NCBI GenBank assembly: GCA_963795435.1
Contig: CAWCHV010000002.1
Span: 1-64,000 of the forward strand
Source of the DNA: JAFKFI01 sp963795435
GTDB taxonomy: Bacteria; Pseudomonadota; Alphaproteobacteria; Acetobacterales; Acetobacteraceae
DNA length: 64,000 nt
Direction of reading: 5' to 3'
In this document: positions 10,430 through 20,471 of the stretch, piece after piece
Position numbering within the stretch: the stretch's first letter is position 1
Layout of the letters: each line of letters begins with the position of its first letter
Position numbers and translations under genes: made by a program
Notes under the pieces: generated by a model
Told to the model about the DNA's origin: nothing
Database searches by the model: none
What the model saw: the letters and a program-made list of their open reading frames with translations, nothing else

Positions 10430-10456
10430 GGTAGTGCATTCGGCGGTCCGTTCAAG
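10430..10456 (-). promoter_or_regulatory. Possible heat-shock (sigma-32 type) promoter of hsp20
   Basis: CTTGAA on the minus strand (10451-10456) matches the sigma-32 -35 element and would place transcription start just above the hairpin leader. The -10 region (around 10430-10437) is a poor match to the CCCCAT-type consensus, so this is tentative. Confidence 0.3.
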
Positions 10457-10560
10457 GGTCTGATGGCCGCCCGGCCGCTGGTCGAGCCGCACTCGATTGG
10501 AGGCTGATTCTTAAGCTTCTCGCGGCACCCTCCCGGACGGGACTCAGGCGACGGGCCACG

Positions 10561-12249
10561 ATGACGCGCTTTCGGGATTGGACGATAAGCACGAAGATTT
10601 GCGGCGTGGTCGGCATGATGGCCGTCCTTGCCGCGCTGATCGGCGGGCTCGGGGTGGATGCGCTCATCACGTATCGCGCCGAGGTCGACGAGATGCGGCG
10701 CGCATCGGTGCGGGCCGCGATCGGCGAGCAGGTGAACGGTCTGATCTATGCCGTGGTGATGGATTCGCGCGGCATCTACATGGGCCGCACGCCGGACGAG
10801 CGGGAGAAATTCGCCAAGCCACTATTGGAACACCTCGACCGGTTGCAGACGCTGGGCCGCGACTGGCAATCACTGCTGGAGCCGGGGCACGAGCACGATT
10901 TCGGCCAGGCGGTGCGCGAACTCGGCGATTTCGTCACATTCCGGCGGGAACTGGTGCGGCTGGCCCGCGAGGTCGGGATGGAAGCGGCCCGGACCTACGG
11001 CGACAACGACCTGAATCGCGGCAATCGCCAGGCGCTCGGCCGGTCGGTCGCGGCGTTGGCCCGGACCAACGGTCAGACCGTCAGCGCGATCCAGTCGGAA
11101 CTCGACGCGCTGGCCAGCGCCCGGCTGCGGCTGCTGGTCGGCGGCACGGGGCTCGGCATCGTGGCTGGGTTCTTGCTGGCGCTGCTGGCGACGCGCTTCG
11201 GGGTGAGCCGCCCAATCATCCGCATGGCGGCGACCATGCACTCCCTTGCGTCCGGCGATACATCGGTTGTCTTGCCCGAGAGCCGGCGGGGCGACGAGAT
11301 CGGCGTCATGGCCCGGGCGGTCGAGGTGTTCCGCGACAACCGAATCGCGGCCGACCGGCTCGCGGCCGAGCAGCAGGCGGAGCGCGCGGCCAAGGAGCGG
11401 CGGGCGGAGCATTTGGCCGGGCTCACGCTGGTGTTCGAGCACAAGGTGGGCGGCATGGTCGGCGCGGTGTCGTCGGCCGCGACAGAGTTGCGGGCGACGG
11501 CGGGGTCGATGTCGGATGCGGCGGCCCTGGCCACCGGGCAGGCGGCCTCGGTGGCCCTGGCGGCGCGGCAGGCGAGCGAGAACGTGCAGACCGTGGCGGT
11601 CGCGGCAGAGGAGTTGACCGCATCGGTGGCGGAGATCACCCGGCAGGTGTCGCACTCGGCCGAGGTCGCGGTCCGCGCCGCAGCCGACGCACGACGGACC
11701 GACCAGATCGTGCGCGCGCTGGCGGAGGGCGCCCAGCGCATCGGCGACGTGGTCGGACTGATCACCACGATCGCCGGCCAGACCAATCTGCTGGCGCTCA
11801 ACGCGACGATCGAAGCGGCGCGGGCCGGAGACGCCGGCAAGGGCTTCAGCGTGGTGGCGAGCGAGGTCAAGAGCCTCGCGCACCAGACCTCGAAGGCCAC
11901 GGGGGAGATCGGCGCGCAGATCGGCCAGATCCAGGCCGCCACGCGCGAAGCGGTGGCGGCGATCCAGGGCATCGCCGGCACGATTACCGAACTCAGCGGC
12001 ATCTCCGCCGCGATCGCCGCCGCCGTCGAGCAACAGAGCGCCGCGACGCAGGAGATCGCCCGGAATGTGCAGCAAGCCACCAACGGGGCGCAGGAGGTCA
12101 CGACCAGTATCCGCCAGGTCAGCAACGCCGCGACCGAAACCGGCGTCGCCTCCCAGCAGGTGCTGGACGCCGCCTCGGAACTGTCCCGCCGCGCCGCGCG
12201 GCTGATGAGCGAGGTCGGCGAATTTGTCACCGGGGTGCGAGCGGCTTGA
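10561..12249 (+). CDS. Methyl-accepting chemotaxis protein
   Basis: A 562-aa membrane chemoreceptor. It has a first transmembrane helix at about residues 13-36, a periplasmic four-helix-bundle-like region to about 190, and a second helix at about 191-213. A HAMP domain follows (about 214-266, with RPIIRMAATMHSLASGD), then a long cytoplasmic signalling coiled coil. The conserved hairpin tip that binds CheA and CheW is present (QTNLLALNATIEAARAGDAG), with flanking Ala/Gln-rich methylation helices. There is no C-terminal CheR-tethering pentapeptide; it ends GVRAA. No che genes lie nearby, so it is an orphan receptor feeding a chemotaxis system encoded elsewhere. The ligand cannot be read from the sequence. 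Confidence 0.93.
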   Translation: MTRFRDWTISTKICGVVGMMAVLAALIGGLGVDALITYRAEVDEMRRASVRAAIGEQVNGLIYAVVMDSRGIYMGRTPDEREKFAKPLLEHLDRLQTLGRDWQSLLEPGHEHDFGQAVRELGDFVTFRRELVRLAREVGMEAARTYGDNDLNRGNRQALGRSVAALARTNGQTVSAIQSELDALASARLRLLVGGTGLGIVAGFLLALLATRFGVSRPIIRMAATMHSLASGDTSVVLPESRRGDEIGVMARAVEVFRDNRIAADRLAAEQQAERAAKERRAEHLAGLTLVFEHKVGGMVGAVSSAATELRATAGSMSDAAALATGQAASVALAARQASENVQTVAVAAEELTASVAEITRQVSHSAEVAVRAAADARRTDQIVRALAEGAQRIGDVVGLITTIAGQTNLLALNATIEAARAGDAGKGFSVVASEVKSLAHQTSKATGEIGAQIGQIQAATREAVAAIQGIAGTITELSGISAAIAAAVEQQSAATQEIARNVQQATNGAQEVTTSIRQVSNAATETGVASQQVLDAASELSRRAARLMSEVGEFVTGVRAA

Positions 12250-12512
12250 GCGAAGCGCCCCCGACGCAGACCTCCGGAGGCGGAATGAATTCGGACCCCT
12301 GCGAAGCGCCTAGCCGGCGGGGCGAGTTCACGCCGCTTGCCAACCGCCCTGTCCGGCGCTGCCGGATCAGGGGGCGAGGCCGCAAGGCGCCCCCGTCAGT
12401 GACGCATCGTAGGGCTCGTGTGGCCATCAGGTAATCGCGGCCTGAGCGGTGCCTGCTCATAGTGCCTCGATCCGGAAACGCTGTCCGGCAGCTCGCACGA
12501 TGGGAGGCTGAT
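12250..12512. other. Intergenic stretch before the IS elements
   Basis: No convincing gene. The last 50 bases, with a purine-rich site just before 12513, look like the leader of the IS110-type transposase remnant that follows. Confidence 0.4.
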
Positions 12513-12576
12513 TGACGGCCCGATTTGTTGGCCTGGACGTTTCGCAAAAGCTAACTGCGATCTGTGTCGTGGAAGC
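12513..12576 (+). pseudogene. IS110-family transposase, N-terminal remnant
   Basis: From a TTG at 12513 the sequence encodes MTARFVGLDVSQKLTAICVV, the start of an IS110 (DEDD) transposase with the first catalytic Asp in GLDVSQ. It is cut after about 22 codons at the TA dinucleotide where the IS630 element begins. The rest of the gene is not found on the far side, so it had probably been truncated by another event or deletion. Confidence 0.55.
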
Positions 12577-12578
12577 TA

Positions 12579-13628
12579 GAGCGGGATGACGTCGCGTCGA
12601 ATCGGGCTTTCCCGACGCGGACGTGATCTGATTCAAGCTGCTGGCTGGGTTGGAGGCCAGCAGCGGATGGCAAAGCCCTTGTCCAAGGATCTACGCGAGC
12701 GGGTGGTGATGGCGGTGGTGCGCGACGGATTGTCGGGCAACCAGGCGGCGGCGCGGTTCGGGGTTGCCGTCAGCACGGCCAACGCCTGGGTCAATCGATT
12801 CCGGCAGACGGGGAGCTTGGCACCTGGGCAGATCGGCGGACACCAGCCGGCCACGCTTTCGGGGGTGCACCGCGATTGGCTGCTGGCGCGCTGCAAGGGT
12901 GGCGACTTTACCTTGCGCGGCCTGGTGAGCGAGCTCGCCGTCGAGCGGGGCCTCAAGGTCGACTATGTATCGGTCTGGCGTTTCGTGCACGCCGAGGGGC
13001 TGACGCATAAAAAAAGACCGTTCAGGCCAGCGAGCGCGATCGCCCCGACGTCGCCCGACGGCGGGCGCAGTGGCAGCGCTATCAAGGGTGGATCGATCCC
13101 AAGCGTCTGGTGTTTATCGACGAAACATGGACCAAGACGAACATGGCCCCGCTCCGTGGCTGGGCGCCCAAGGGCAGCCGCTTGCCGGGCCGTGTGCCGT
13201 ACGGCCACTGGAACACCATGACGTTTCTGGCTGCCCTCCGCCACGACCGGATCGAGGCGCCATTCCTGCTCGATGGCGCGATCAACCACGAAAGCTTCCT
13301 GGCCTATGTCGAGCAGGTGCTGGTACCGACCTTACGCCACGGCGACGTGGTCGTGGCCGACAACCTCGCCTGCCACAAAAGCCCAGCGATACGGCGCGCC
13401 ATACGCAACACCGGTGCACGTCTGCTCCTGCTGCCGAAATATTCGCCCGACCTGAACCCGATCGAGCAGGTGTTCGCCAAACTCAAACACCTCCTGCGCA
13501 AGGCCGCCGCTCGAAGCCGAGCAGCCGTCTGCACCCTCATCGGCCAGCTGCTCAAAACCTACACGCCCCAGGAATGCGCCAACTATCTCGCCAACTCAGG
13601 CTATGACGGACGTAATGTCATCCCGCTC
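12579..13628 (+). mobile_element. IS630-family insertion sequence, complete
   Basis: The 1,050-bp element has terminal inverted repeats GAGCGGGATGAC (12579-12590) and its reverse complement (13617-13628), with further partial match inward. It is flanked on both sides by TA (12577-12578 and 13629-13630), the target duplication typical of IS630/Tc1-mariner elements. It carries one transposase gene expressed through a frameshift site. Both ends and the duplication are intact, so the insertion looks recent. Confidence 0.9.
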
Positions 13629-13631
13629 TAG
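12667..13631 (+). CDS. IS630-family transposase, made by -1 ribosomal frameshifting
   Basis: The first frame (from MAKPLSKDLRERVV at 12667) encodes the helix-turn-helix DNA-binding region (GLSGNQAAARFGVAVSTANAW) and reads H-K-K into a run of seven A at 13009-13015. A slip of -1 there joins it to the second frame (KTVQASERDRPDVARRRAQW). That frame carries the DDE catalytic residues: D in VFIDETWTK, D in VVADNLACH and E in LNPIEQVFAKLK. The fused product is about 321 aa. The stop codon TAG uses the TA of the target duplication, just outside the right inverted repeat. The downstream frame alone (13110-13631) lacks the DNA-binding domain. Confidence 0.88.
13009..13016 (+). other. A7G slippery site for programmed -1 frameshifting
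   Basis: CAT is followed by seven A and a G. The zero frame reads AAA AAA AGA, and slipping back one base gives AAG ACC and opens the DDE domain. A GC-rich, foldable stretch follows within about 60 bases. A/G slippery runs of this kind are known in several IS families. Confidence 0.65.
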
Positions 13632-13644
13632 CGCATACCCCGAT

Positions 13645-13884
13645 ATGACCTTCGCCAGCCGGCTTTGCTGGCCCGCAGATTTTGCCATGACCTGCGGCAT
13701 CGTCGTCCCGGTCGACGCCGTGTTGCTGGACGAGGTTCTGCTCGGCAGCGCGACTTGGCTGCGCCATGCCGATCCGCGACAGGCGGCCGACGATCCGCGC
13801 TTCGCCACCGCCATCTATCGTGGCGCCATCGAGGCCGGCCTCATGGATGGGATCGAGTTCAAGGAGCCTGGAATCGCTGCCTGA
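13645..13884 (+). CDS. Hypothetical short protein next to the IS element
   Basis: An open frame of 79 codons from an ATG at 13645, ending EFKEPGIAA. There is no recognisable domain and no clear ribosome site. An equally long frame is open on the other strand, so neither may be coding. It could be debris from the interrupted IS110 copy or a chance frame in high-GC DNA. Confidence 0.2.
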   Translation: MTFASRLCWPADFAMTCGIVVPVDAVLLDEVLLGSATWLRHADPRQAADDPRFATAIYRGAIEAGLMDGIEFKEPGIAA

Positions 13885-13908
13885 ATCCCAGGCCGTGCGC
13901 AACGGCTC

Positions 13909-14781
13909 CTACCGGATGTCCGCTGCCCGGTAGCCCTGGACGAACAGCAGGGCGCGCAAATCCGCGTGGTCGACGCAGGCGCGTGCGGCGGCGGCGACGA
14001 TCGGCTTGGCGTGGAACGCAACGCCGAGGCCCGCGGTCGCGAGCATGTCGAGATCGTTGGCGCCGTCGCCCACCGCCAAGGTGGCGATCAGGGGAATGCC
14101 GCGCTGCTCGGCCAGGGCGCGCAGGGTGCTGACCTTGGTGTCGCGGTCGAGGATCGGCTCGCCGACCGCGCCGGTGAGCGTCGTCCCGTCGTCGAGCAGG
14201 GTGTTGGCGTGGTGCAGGTCGAAGCCGAGTTCCGCGGCGACGCGGCCGGTGAAGAAGGTGAAGCCGCCCGAGACCAGCGCCGTGACCGCGCCGTGCGCGC
14301 GCATCGTCGCAACCAGCTCGCGGGCGCCGGGGGTGATGCGGATGCGTTCCCAGGTCTTTTCGAGCGCATCCGCGCCGAGACCCTTGAGCATCCCGACCCG
14401 CTCGCGCAAGGCATCCTTGAAGTCGAGCTCGCCGTTCATTGCGCGGCGGGTGATGGCGGCGATCTGCTCCTTGATGCCGGCGAAATCCGCCAGTTCGTCC
14501 AGCGTCTCGACGGCGACGATGGTGCTGTCCATGTCGGCGACCAGCAGGGATTTCCGCCGCTGTTCCGCCGGCTGCGCGATGGCGTCGATCGCCGCGCCGT
14601 CGAGGGCGGCGCGCACCGCGTGAGGGTCGGGGGCGCCGGCGGGACAGGCGATGTCGGCGGCCTCGCCAGGGGAGAGGATGTCGGGCGGGCCGCCCTGGAT
14701 CGCATCGCGCACACGCGCGATGGTGGCCGCGCCGAGCGCGGTCGCGGTGCGGTCGGCGACGAGGGTGAGGATATGGGTCAT
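13909..14781 (-). CDS. serB: Phosphoserine phosphatase SerB
   Basis: Catalyses the last step of serine synthesis, hydrolysis of O-phosphoserine. The 290-aa protein has an N-terminal ACT-like region and a HAD-fold catalytic domain. The nucleophile motif is DMDST (about residue 80), motif II is SGGF with T nearby, and the Mg-binding motif is GDGANDLDM. The start at 14781 (MTHILTLVAD) fits the family; the frame is open a further 23 codons without a good start. It is divergent from miaA with a gap of about 75 bp that must hold both promoters. Confidence 0.93.
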   Translation of the reverse strand: MTHILTLVADRTATALGAATIARVRDAIQGGPPDILSPGEAADIACPAGAPDPHAVRAALDGAAIDAIAQPAEQRRKSLLVADMDSTIVAVETLDELADFAGIKEQIAAITRRAMNGELDFKDALRERVGMLKGLGADALEKTWERIRITPGARELVATMRAHGAVTALVSGGFTFFTGRVAAELGFDLHHANTLLDDGTTLTGAVGEPILDRDTKVSTLRALAEQRGIPLIATLAVGDGANDLDMLATAGLGVAFHAKPIVAAAARACVDHADLRALLFVQGYRAADIR

Positions 14782-14855
14782 CAGCGGCGGGTTCCGGCAG
14801 GGCGGCGGACGGTGGCAGCGCGGGGCGCAAGTCGCAAGCGGGGCGAGCACGGGAC

Positions 14856-15815
14856 ATGGATGAGCCGCCGGCCCTGATCGTCGCCGGGCCGACCTGCAGC
14901 GGCAAGTCAGCGCTGGCGATCGCGCTCGCCGAGCGGTTGGGCGGGACTGTGATCAACGCCGATTCGATGCAGGTCTACCGCGAATTGCGGGTGCTGACCG
15001 CGCGTCCCACCCCGGCGGAGGAGGCGGCGGTGCCGCACCGGCTGTTCGGGGTGCGGGCCGCGGCGGAGGCGGGCAGCGCGGCGTGGTGGCGCGAAGCGGC
15101 GTTGGAGGCGATGGCGCAGGTTTGGGACCGCGCGGCACGCCTTCCCATCCTGTGCGGCGGCACCGGCCTGTATTTCTCGGCGTTGACGCACGGGTTCGCG
15201 GACATCCCCGACCCTGGCCAAGCGGCGCGTGAAGCGGCTCGCGGCCTGCTCGCGGAACTCGGCGCGGCCGCGCTGCACGTCCGGTTGGCCCAGGTCGATC
15301 CCGCAACGGCCACTCGGCTGCGGCCAACTGACAGCCAGCGGATCGCGCGCGCCTACGAGGTCTGGCTCGGCACCGGCACGCCGCTTTCCGAGTGGCAGGC
15401 GCGGCCCGGCCGGCAGGCGCCGTGGCGGTTCTCCGCTATCCTGCTCGCCCCGCCGCGAGCGGCGCTGCGGGCGGCGATCGCCGGACGGTTCGCGGCGATG
15501 CTGCAAGGCGGCGCGCTGGACGAGGTGCGGGCGCTGCTCGCGCTGGGGCTCGATCCGGCGCTGCCGGCGATGCGCGCGCACGGCGTGCCGGAATTGTCCG
15601 CCTATCTGCGCGGCGAAATCCCGCTCGACGAGGCGGTGCGGCGGACCGAACTCGTCACTGGCCAGTACGCGAAACGCCAGGCGACTTGGTACCGCCATCA
15701 CGATCTCGCCCCGGCGGGTCGCACGCATACGATCCATGCGCGTTACGCGGGTCAAACGCAATTTTCGGAAAGAGAATGGGGGGTTTTGATGAATTTTATT
15801 CAAAGGGTGAGTTGA
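14856..15815 (+). CDS. miaA: tRNA dimethylallyltransferase MiaA
   Basis: Transfers a dimethylallyl group to N6 of A37 in tRNAs that read codons starting with U. The 319-aa protein has the P-loop GPTCSGKS at residues 11-18, the conserved DSMQVYRELRVLTARPT segment and the GGTGLYFSAL motif; the C-terminal QYAKRQATWYRH motif is also present. The last codons (MNFIQRVS) lie in an AT-rich patch and overlap the likely promoter of ilvB. Length and start are normal. Confidence 0.94.
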   Translation: MDEPPALIVAGPTCSGKSALAIALAERLGGTVINADSMQVYRELRVLTARPTPAEEAAVPHRLFGVRAAAEAGSAAWWREAALEAMAQVWDRAARLPILCGGTGLYFSALTHGFADIPDPGQAAREAARGLLAELGAAALHVRLAQVDPATATRLRPTDSQRIARAYEVWLGTGTPLSEWQARPGRQAPWRFSAILLAPPRAALRAAIAGRFAAMLQGGALDEVRALLALGLDPALPAMRAHGVPELSAYLRGEIPLDEAVRRTELVTGQYAKRQATWYRHHDLAPAGRTHTIHARYAGQTQFSEREWGVLMNFIQRVS

Positions 15816-15840
15816 CGCGCCGCAGCACATTCCCTATCCG
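15812..15840 (+). promoter_or_regulatory. Candidate sigma-70 promoter of the ilvBN(C) genes
   Basis: TTGACG (15812-15817), a 17-bp spacer and TATCCG (15835-15840), ending about 50 bases before the ilvB start. The -35 is good and the -10 weak. I see no clear leader-peptide attenuator between it and ilvB. Confidence 0.4.
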
Positions 15841-15893
15841 TCAAGCCCTTCGCCGGGCCCTGGGCCGGGCGGGCATGGACGGAGTGTTGCGTG

Positions 15894-17675
<1,782 letters not shown>

Positions 17676-17679
17676 AGTT

Positions 17680-17764
17680 CCCTCACCCCGGCCCTCTCCT
17701 GCAAGCGCGGGCGAGGGAGAAGAAAGCCCGCTCCCCTGCTTGGGGGAGAGGGTTGGGTGAGGGG
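17680..17764. repeat. Intergenic inverted-repeat element between ilvB and ilvN
   Basis: The left arm CCCTCACCCCGGCCCTCTCC (17680-17699) is mirrored by an imperfect copy at 17743-17764. The same core occurs near 54553-54601. It behaves like a small dispersed palindromic (REP/MITE-like) element. It could form a hairpin that reduces readthrough from ilvB to ilvN. Confidence 0.7.
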
Positions 17765-17808
17765 AGCTGCCCCCATCCGCGATCCCTCCCGTCTGAACGG
17801 TATTCTCC

Positions 17809-18375
17809 ATGCCCATTGACCCAACCCAACGCACCGCGACCATCTCCGTGCTGGTCGAGAACGAGGCGGGGGTGCTTGCGCGCGTGATCGGCCTGTTCTC
17901 CGGCCGCGGCTACAACATCGACAGCCTGACGGTCGCCCCCGTCGACGACGCCCGCGGCCGCTCGCGCATCAACGTCGTGACCTCCGGCACCGAGATGGTG
18001 ATCGAGCAGATCAAGGCGCAGCTCGACCGGCTGGTGCCCGTTCACCGCGTCGCCGACCTGACGTTGGAGGGTCCGCACATCGCCCGCGAGATGGCGCTCA
18101 TCAAAGTGGTGGGCACCGGCGAGAATCGCGTCGAGGCGCTGCGGATCGCCGACGCCTTCCGCGCCCGGGTGATCGACGCGACGGCCGGGAGCTTCGTCTT
18201 CGAGATGACCGGCGGCACCGAAAAGCTCGACGCCTTCCTCGATCTCATGCGCCCGCTGGGTCTGGCCGAGGTCTCGCGCACCGGCGTGGTCGCGCTGGCC
18301 CGCGGGCCGCGGGTGATCGACGATTTGCACGGCGCCCATGCATCTCACGAAGCGCGCGCCTCACGCAACGCCTGA
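17809..18375 (+). CDS. ilvN: Acetolactate synthase, small (regulatory) subunit
   Basis: The 188-aa ACT-domain partner of IlvB, conferring valine feedback inhibition and full activity. The ACT domain is at residues about 10-82, starting ISVLVENEAGVLARVIGLFSGRGYNI, with the second ALS_ss C-terminal domain after that (about 95-170). Size and order (ilvB-ilvN-ilvC) are standard. The C-terminal tail (about the last 20 residues) extends slightly beyond the usual end. Confidence 0.95.
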   Translation: MPIDPTQRTATISVLVENEAGVLARVIGLFSGRGYNIDSLTVAPVDDARGRSRINVVTSGTEMVIEQIKAQLDRLVPVHRVADLTLEGPHIAREMALIKVVGTGENRVEALRIADAFRARVIDATAGSFVFEMTGGTEKLDAFLDLMRPLGLAEVSRTGVVALARGPRVIDDLHGAHASHEARASRNA

Positions 18376-18399
18376 CGTTTCCCAGAGGAGAGAACACAC

Positions 18400-19419
18400 A
18401 TGCGCGTCTACTATGACCGCGACGCCGACGTGAACCTGATCAAGGGTAAGAGGGTGGCCATCATCGGCTACGGCAGCCAGGGGCACGCCCACGCCAACAA
18501 CCTCAAGGACAGCGGCGTGACCGAGCTAGCCGTCGGCCTGCGTCCCGGCTCCGCCGGTGTCGCCAAGGCCGAGGCGGCGGGGCTCAAGGTGATGGACCCG
18601 GGCGATTGCGCCAAATGGGCCGACGTCATCATGGTGCTGACCCCCGACGAGGGGCAGGGCGACCTCTACCGGGAAAAGCTCGGGCCGAATATGAAGCCGG
18701 GCGCGGCGCTCGCCTTCGCGCACGGGCTCAACGTGCATTTCAACCTGCTCGATCCGCGTCCCGACATCGACGTGTTCATGATCGCGCCGAAGGGCCCCGG
18801 CCACACGGTGCGCAGCGAGTATCAGCGCGGCGGCGGCGTACCGTGCCTGGTCGCGGTGGCGCAGAACCCGTCGGGCAACGCGCTGGAGATCGCGCTCTCC
18901 TACGCCTCGGCGATCGGCGGCGGACGCGCCGGGATCATCGAGACGACCTTCAAGGAGGAGTGCGAGACCGACCTGTTCGGCGAGCAGGTGGTGCTGTGCG
19001 GCGGGCTCGTGGAGCTCATCAAGGGCGGCTACGAAACGCTGGTCGAGGCCGGCTACGCGCCCGAGATGGCGTATTTCGAGTGCTTGCACGAAGTGAAGCT
19101 GATCGTCGACCTGATCTACGAGGGCGGCATCGCCAACATGAACTATTCGATCAGCAACACCGCAGAGTACGGCGAGTACGTGTCTGGGCCGCGCATCATC
19201 AACGACGCGACCCGCGCCGAGATGAAGCGCGTGCTGGCCGACATCCAGTCGGGCCGCTTCGCGCGCGACTGGATGCTGGAGAACAAGGTCAACCAGTCGA
19301 GCTTCAAGGCGACCCGCCGCCGGCTGTCGGAGCATCCGATCGAGCATGTCGGCGAGCGGCTGCGCGCCATGATGCCGTGGATCGCGAAGAACGCGCTGGT
19401 CGACAAGTCGAGGAACTGA
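18400..19419 (+). CDS. ilvC: Ketol-acid reductoisomerase, class I (short form)
   Basis: NADPH- and Mg-dependent second common step of branched-chain amino acid synthesis, converting acetolactate to 2,3-dihydroxyisovalerate. The 339-aa class I enzyme has the Rossmann motif GYGSQGHAHANNL at about residues 24-36 and the knotted C-terminal domain with metal ligands (KEECETDLFGEQ; ISNTAEYG). A strong ribosome site (GAGGAGAG) precedes the ATG by 7 bases. The 24-bp gap from ilvN points to cotranscription. Confidence 0.96.
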   Translation: MRVYYDRDADVNLIKGKRVAIIGYGSQGHAHANNLKDSGVTELAVGLRPGSAGVAKAEAAGLKVMDPGDCAKWADVIMVLTPDEGQGDLYREKLGPNMKPGAALAFAHGLNVHFNLLDPRPDIDVFMIAPKGPGHTVRSEYQRGGGVPCLVAVAQNPSGNALEIALSYASAIGGGRAGIIETTFKEECETDLFGEQVVLCGGLVELIKGGYETLVEAGYAPEMAYFECLHEVKLIVDLIYEGGIANMNYSISNTAEYGEYVSGPRIINDATRAEMKRVLADIQSGRFARDWMLENKVNQSSFKATRRRLSEHPIEHVGERLRAMMPWIAKNALVDKSRN

Positions 19420-19443
19420 CGCGGTGGCGCGGACGCTCGCGCG

Positions 19444-20424
19444 GTGATCATCGCACTCGCGCCTGCCGCCGGCCGGCTGGCCGAGATCGACGCGGCGGAC
19501 CGGACGGCGCTCGCCCATGCGGTATGGATCGACCTCGTCGAGCCTACCGACGCCGAGAAGGAGGCGGTCGAGCGTGCCACCGGCCTGCACGTCGCGTCGG
19601 TCGCGGAACTCCAGGAGATCGAATCGTCGAGCCGGCTGAACGCCGAGGACGGCGTGCTCTCGCTATCCATGCCGTTCGTGCAGTTCCCCAAACGGGGCGG
19701 CGCCAAGACACGCCCGCTCGGCTTTGTGCTGGACCGCGACCGCCTGATCACCGAGCGGTTCGCGCCGAGCGTCTCGTTCGACACGGTGCATCAGCGCGCG
19801 CAGCGCTTCGAGGATGGACACCGCACCGGCGCGCACGTGCTCGTCACCTTGCTGGAGGTGATCGTCGATCGCCTGGCCGACCAGCTCGAGAGGATCCGCG
19901 ACGAGCTGGATGCGATCTCGCTGCACATCTTCCAGCAGGACCTCGGCTCCGGCCGGGCGCCGCGTCGCGAGGACAGGGCGCTGCGGCGATTGCTGCGCGG
20001 CGTCGGCGGCGCGGGCGAATCAGCCTCGCGGATTCGCGACAGCCTACTCGCCGTCGGCCGGATCGTGCCGTTCGTCGGGCAGAACGCGGATTGGCTGGCC
20101 GTGGACCTGCAGCCGCGGCTTGCCACCCTGCGCCAGGACATCGCCTCGCTCAGCGACTATGACGCCCATCTCGCGAACAAGGTCCAGTTCCTGCTGGACG
20201 CGACCCTGGGCTTCATCAACATCGCGCAGAACAACATCATCAAGGTGCTGACGGTGGTGTCGGTCGTCGGCATCCCGCCGACCCTGGTCGCAAGCATCTA
20301 CGGCATGAACTTCAAGGACATGCCGGAGCTGAGCTGGGCGTGGGGCTATCCGTACGGGCTTCTGGTCATCCTCGCGAGCGGCATCGTGCCGCTGGTGGTG
20401 TTCCGGCTGCGTGGATGGCTGTGA
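19444..20424 (+). CDS. CorA-type divalent metal ion transporter
   Basis: A 326-aa inner-membrane channel for Mg2+, or for Co2+, Ni2+ or Zn2+ in some family members. It has a long N-terminal cytoplasmic funnel and two C-terminal transmembrane helices (about 265-288 and 300-322) joined by the signature loop YGMNFKDMPEL. The start is a GTG at 19444, 24 bp after ilvC. The long basic/acidic helix before TM1 is typical. The specific metal cannot be assigned. It ends inside a terminator hairpin. Confidence 0.9.
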   Translation: MIIALAPAAGRLAEIDAADRTALAHAVWIDLVEPTDAEKEAVERATGLHVASVAELQEIESSSRLNAEDGVLSLSMPFVQFPKRGGAKTRPLGFVLDRDRLITERFAPSVSFDTVHQRAQRFEDGHRTGAHVLVTLLEVIVDRLADQLERIRDELDAISLHIFQQDLGSGRAPRREDRALRRLLRGVGGAGESASRIRDSLLAVGRIVPFVGQNADWLAVDLQPRLATLRQDIASLSDYDAHLANKVQFLLDATLGFINIAQNNIIKVLTVVSVVGIPPTLVASIYGMNFKDMPELSWAWGYPYGLLVILASGIVPLVVFRLRGWL

Positions 20425-20451
20425 GGCGGCGCGGTCCACCGCGCCGCCTCA
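20422..20451. terminator. Bidirectional terminator between corA and the aminotransferase
   Basis: A perfect 13-bp GC-rich stem with a 4-nt loop. The corA stop codon (20422-20424) forms the base of the stem. It sits in the 47-bp gap between convergent genes. There is no T tract on either side. Confidence 0.6.
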
Positions 20452-20471
20452 CCGGCCCGAGCGGCTCGCTC

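Noticed and set aside
13618..13902. 94-aa minus-strand frame opposite the hypothetical ORF at 13645
   Set aside because: No domain or ribosome site, and the plus-strand frame is equally weak.
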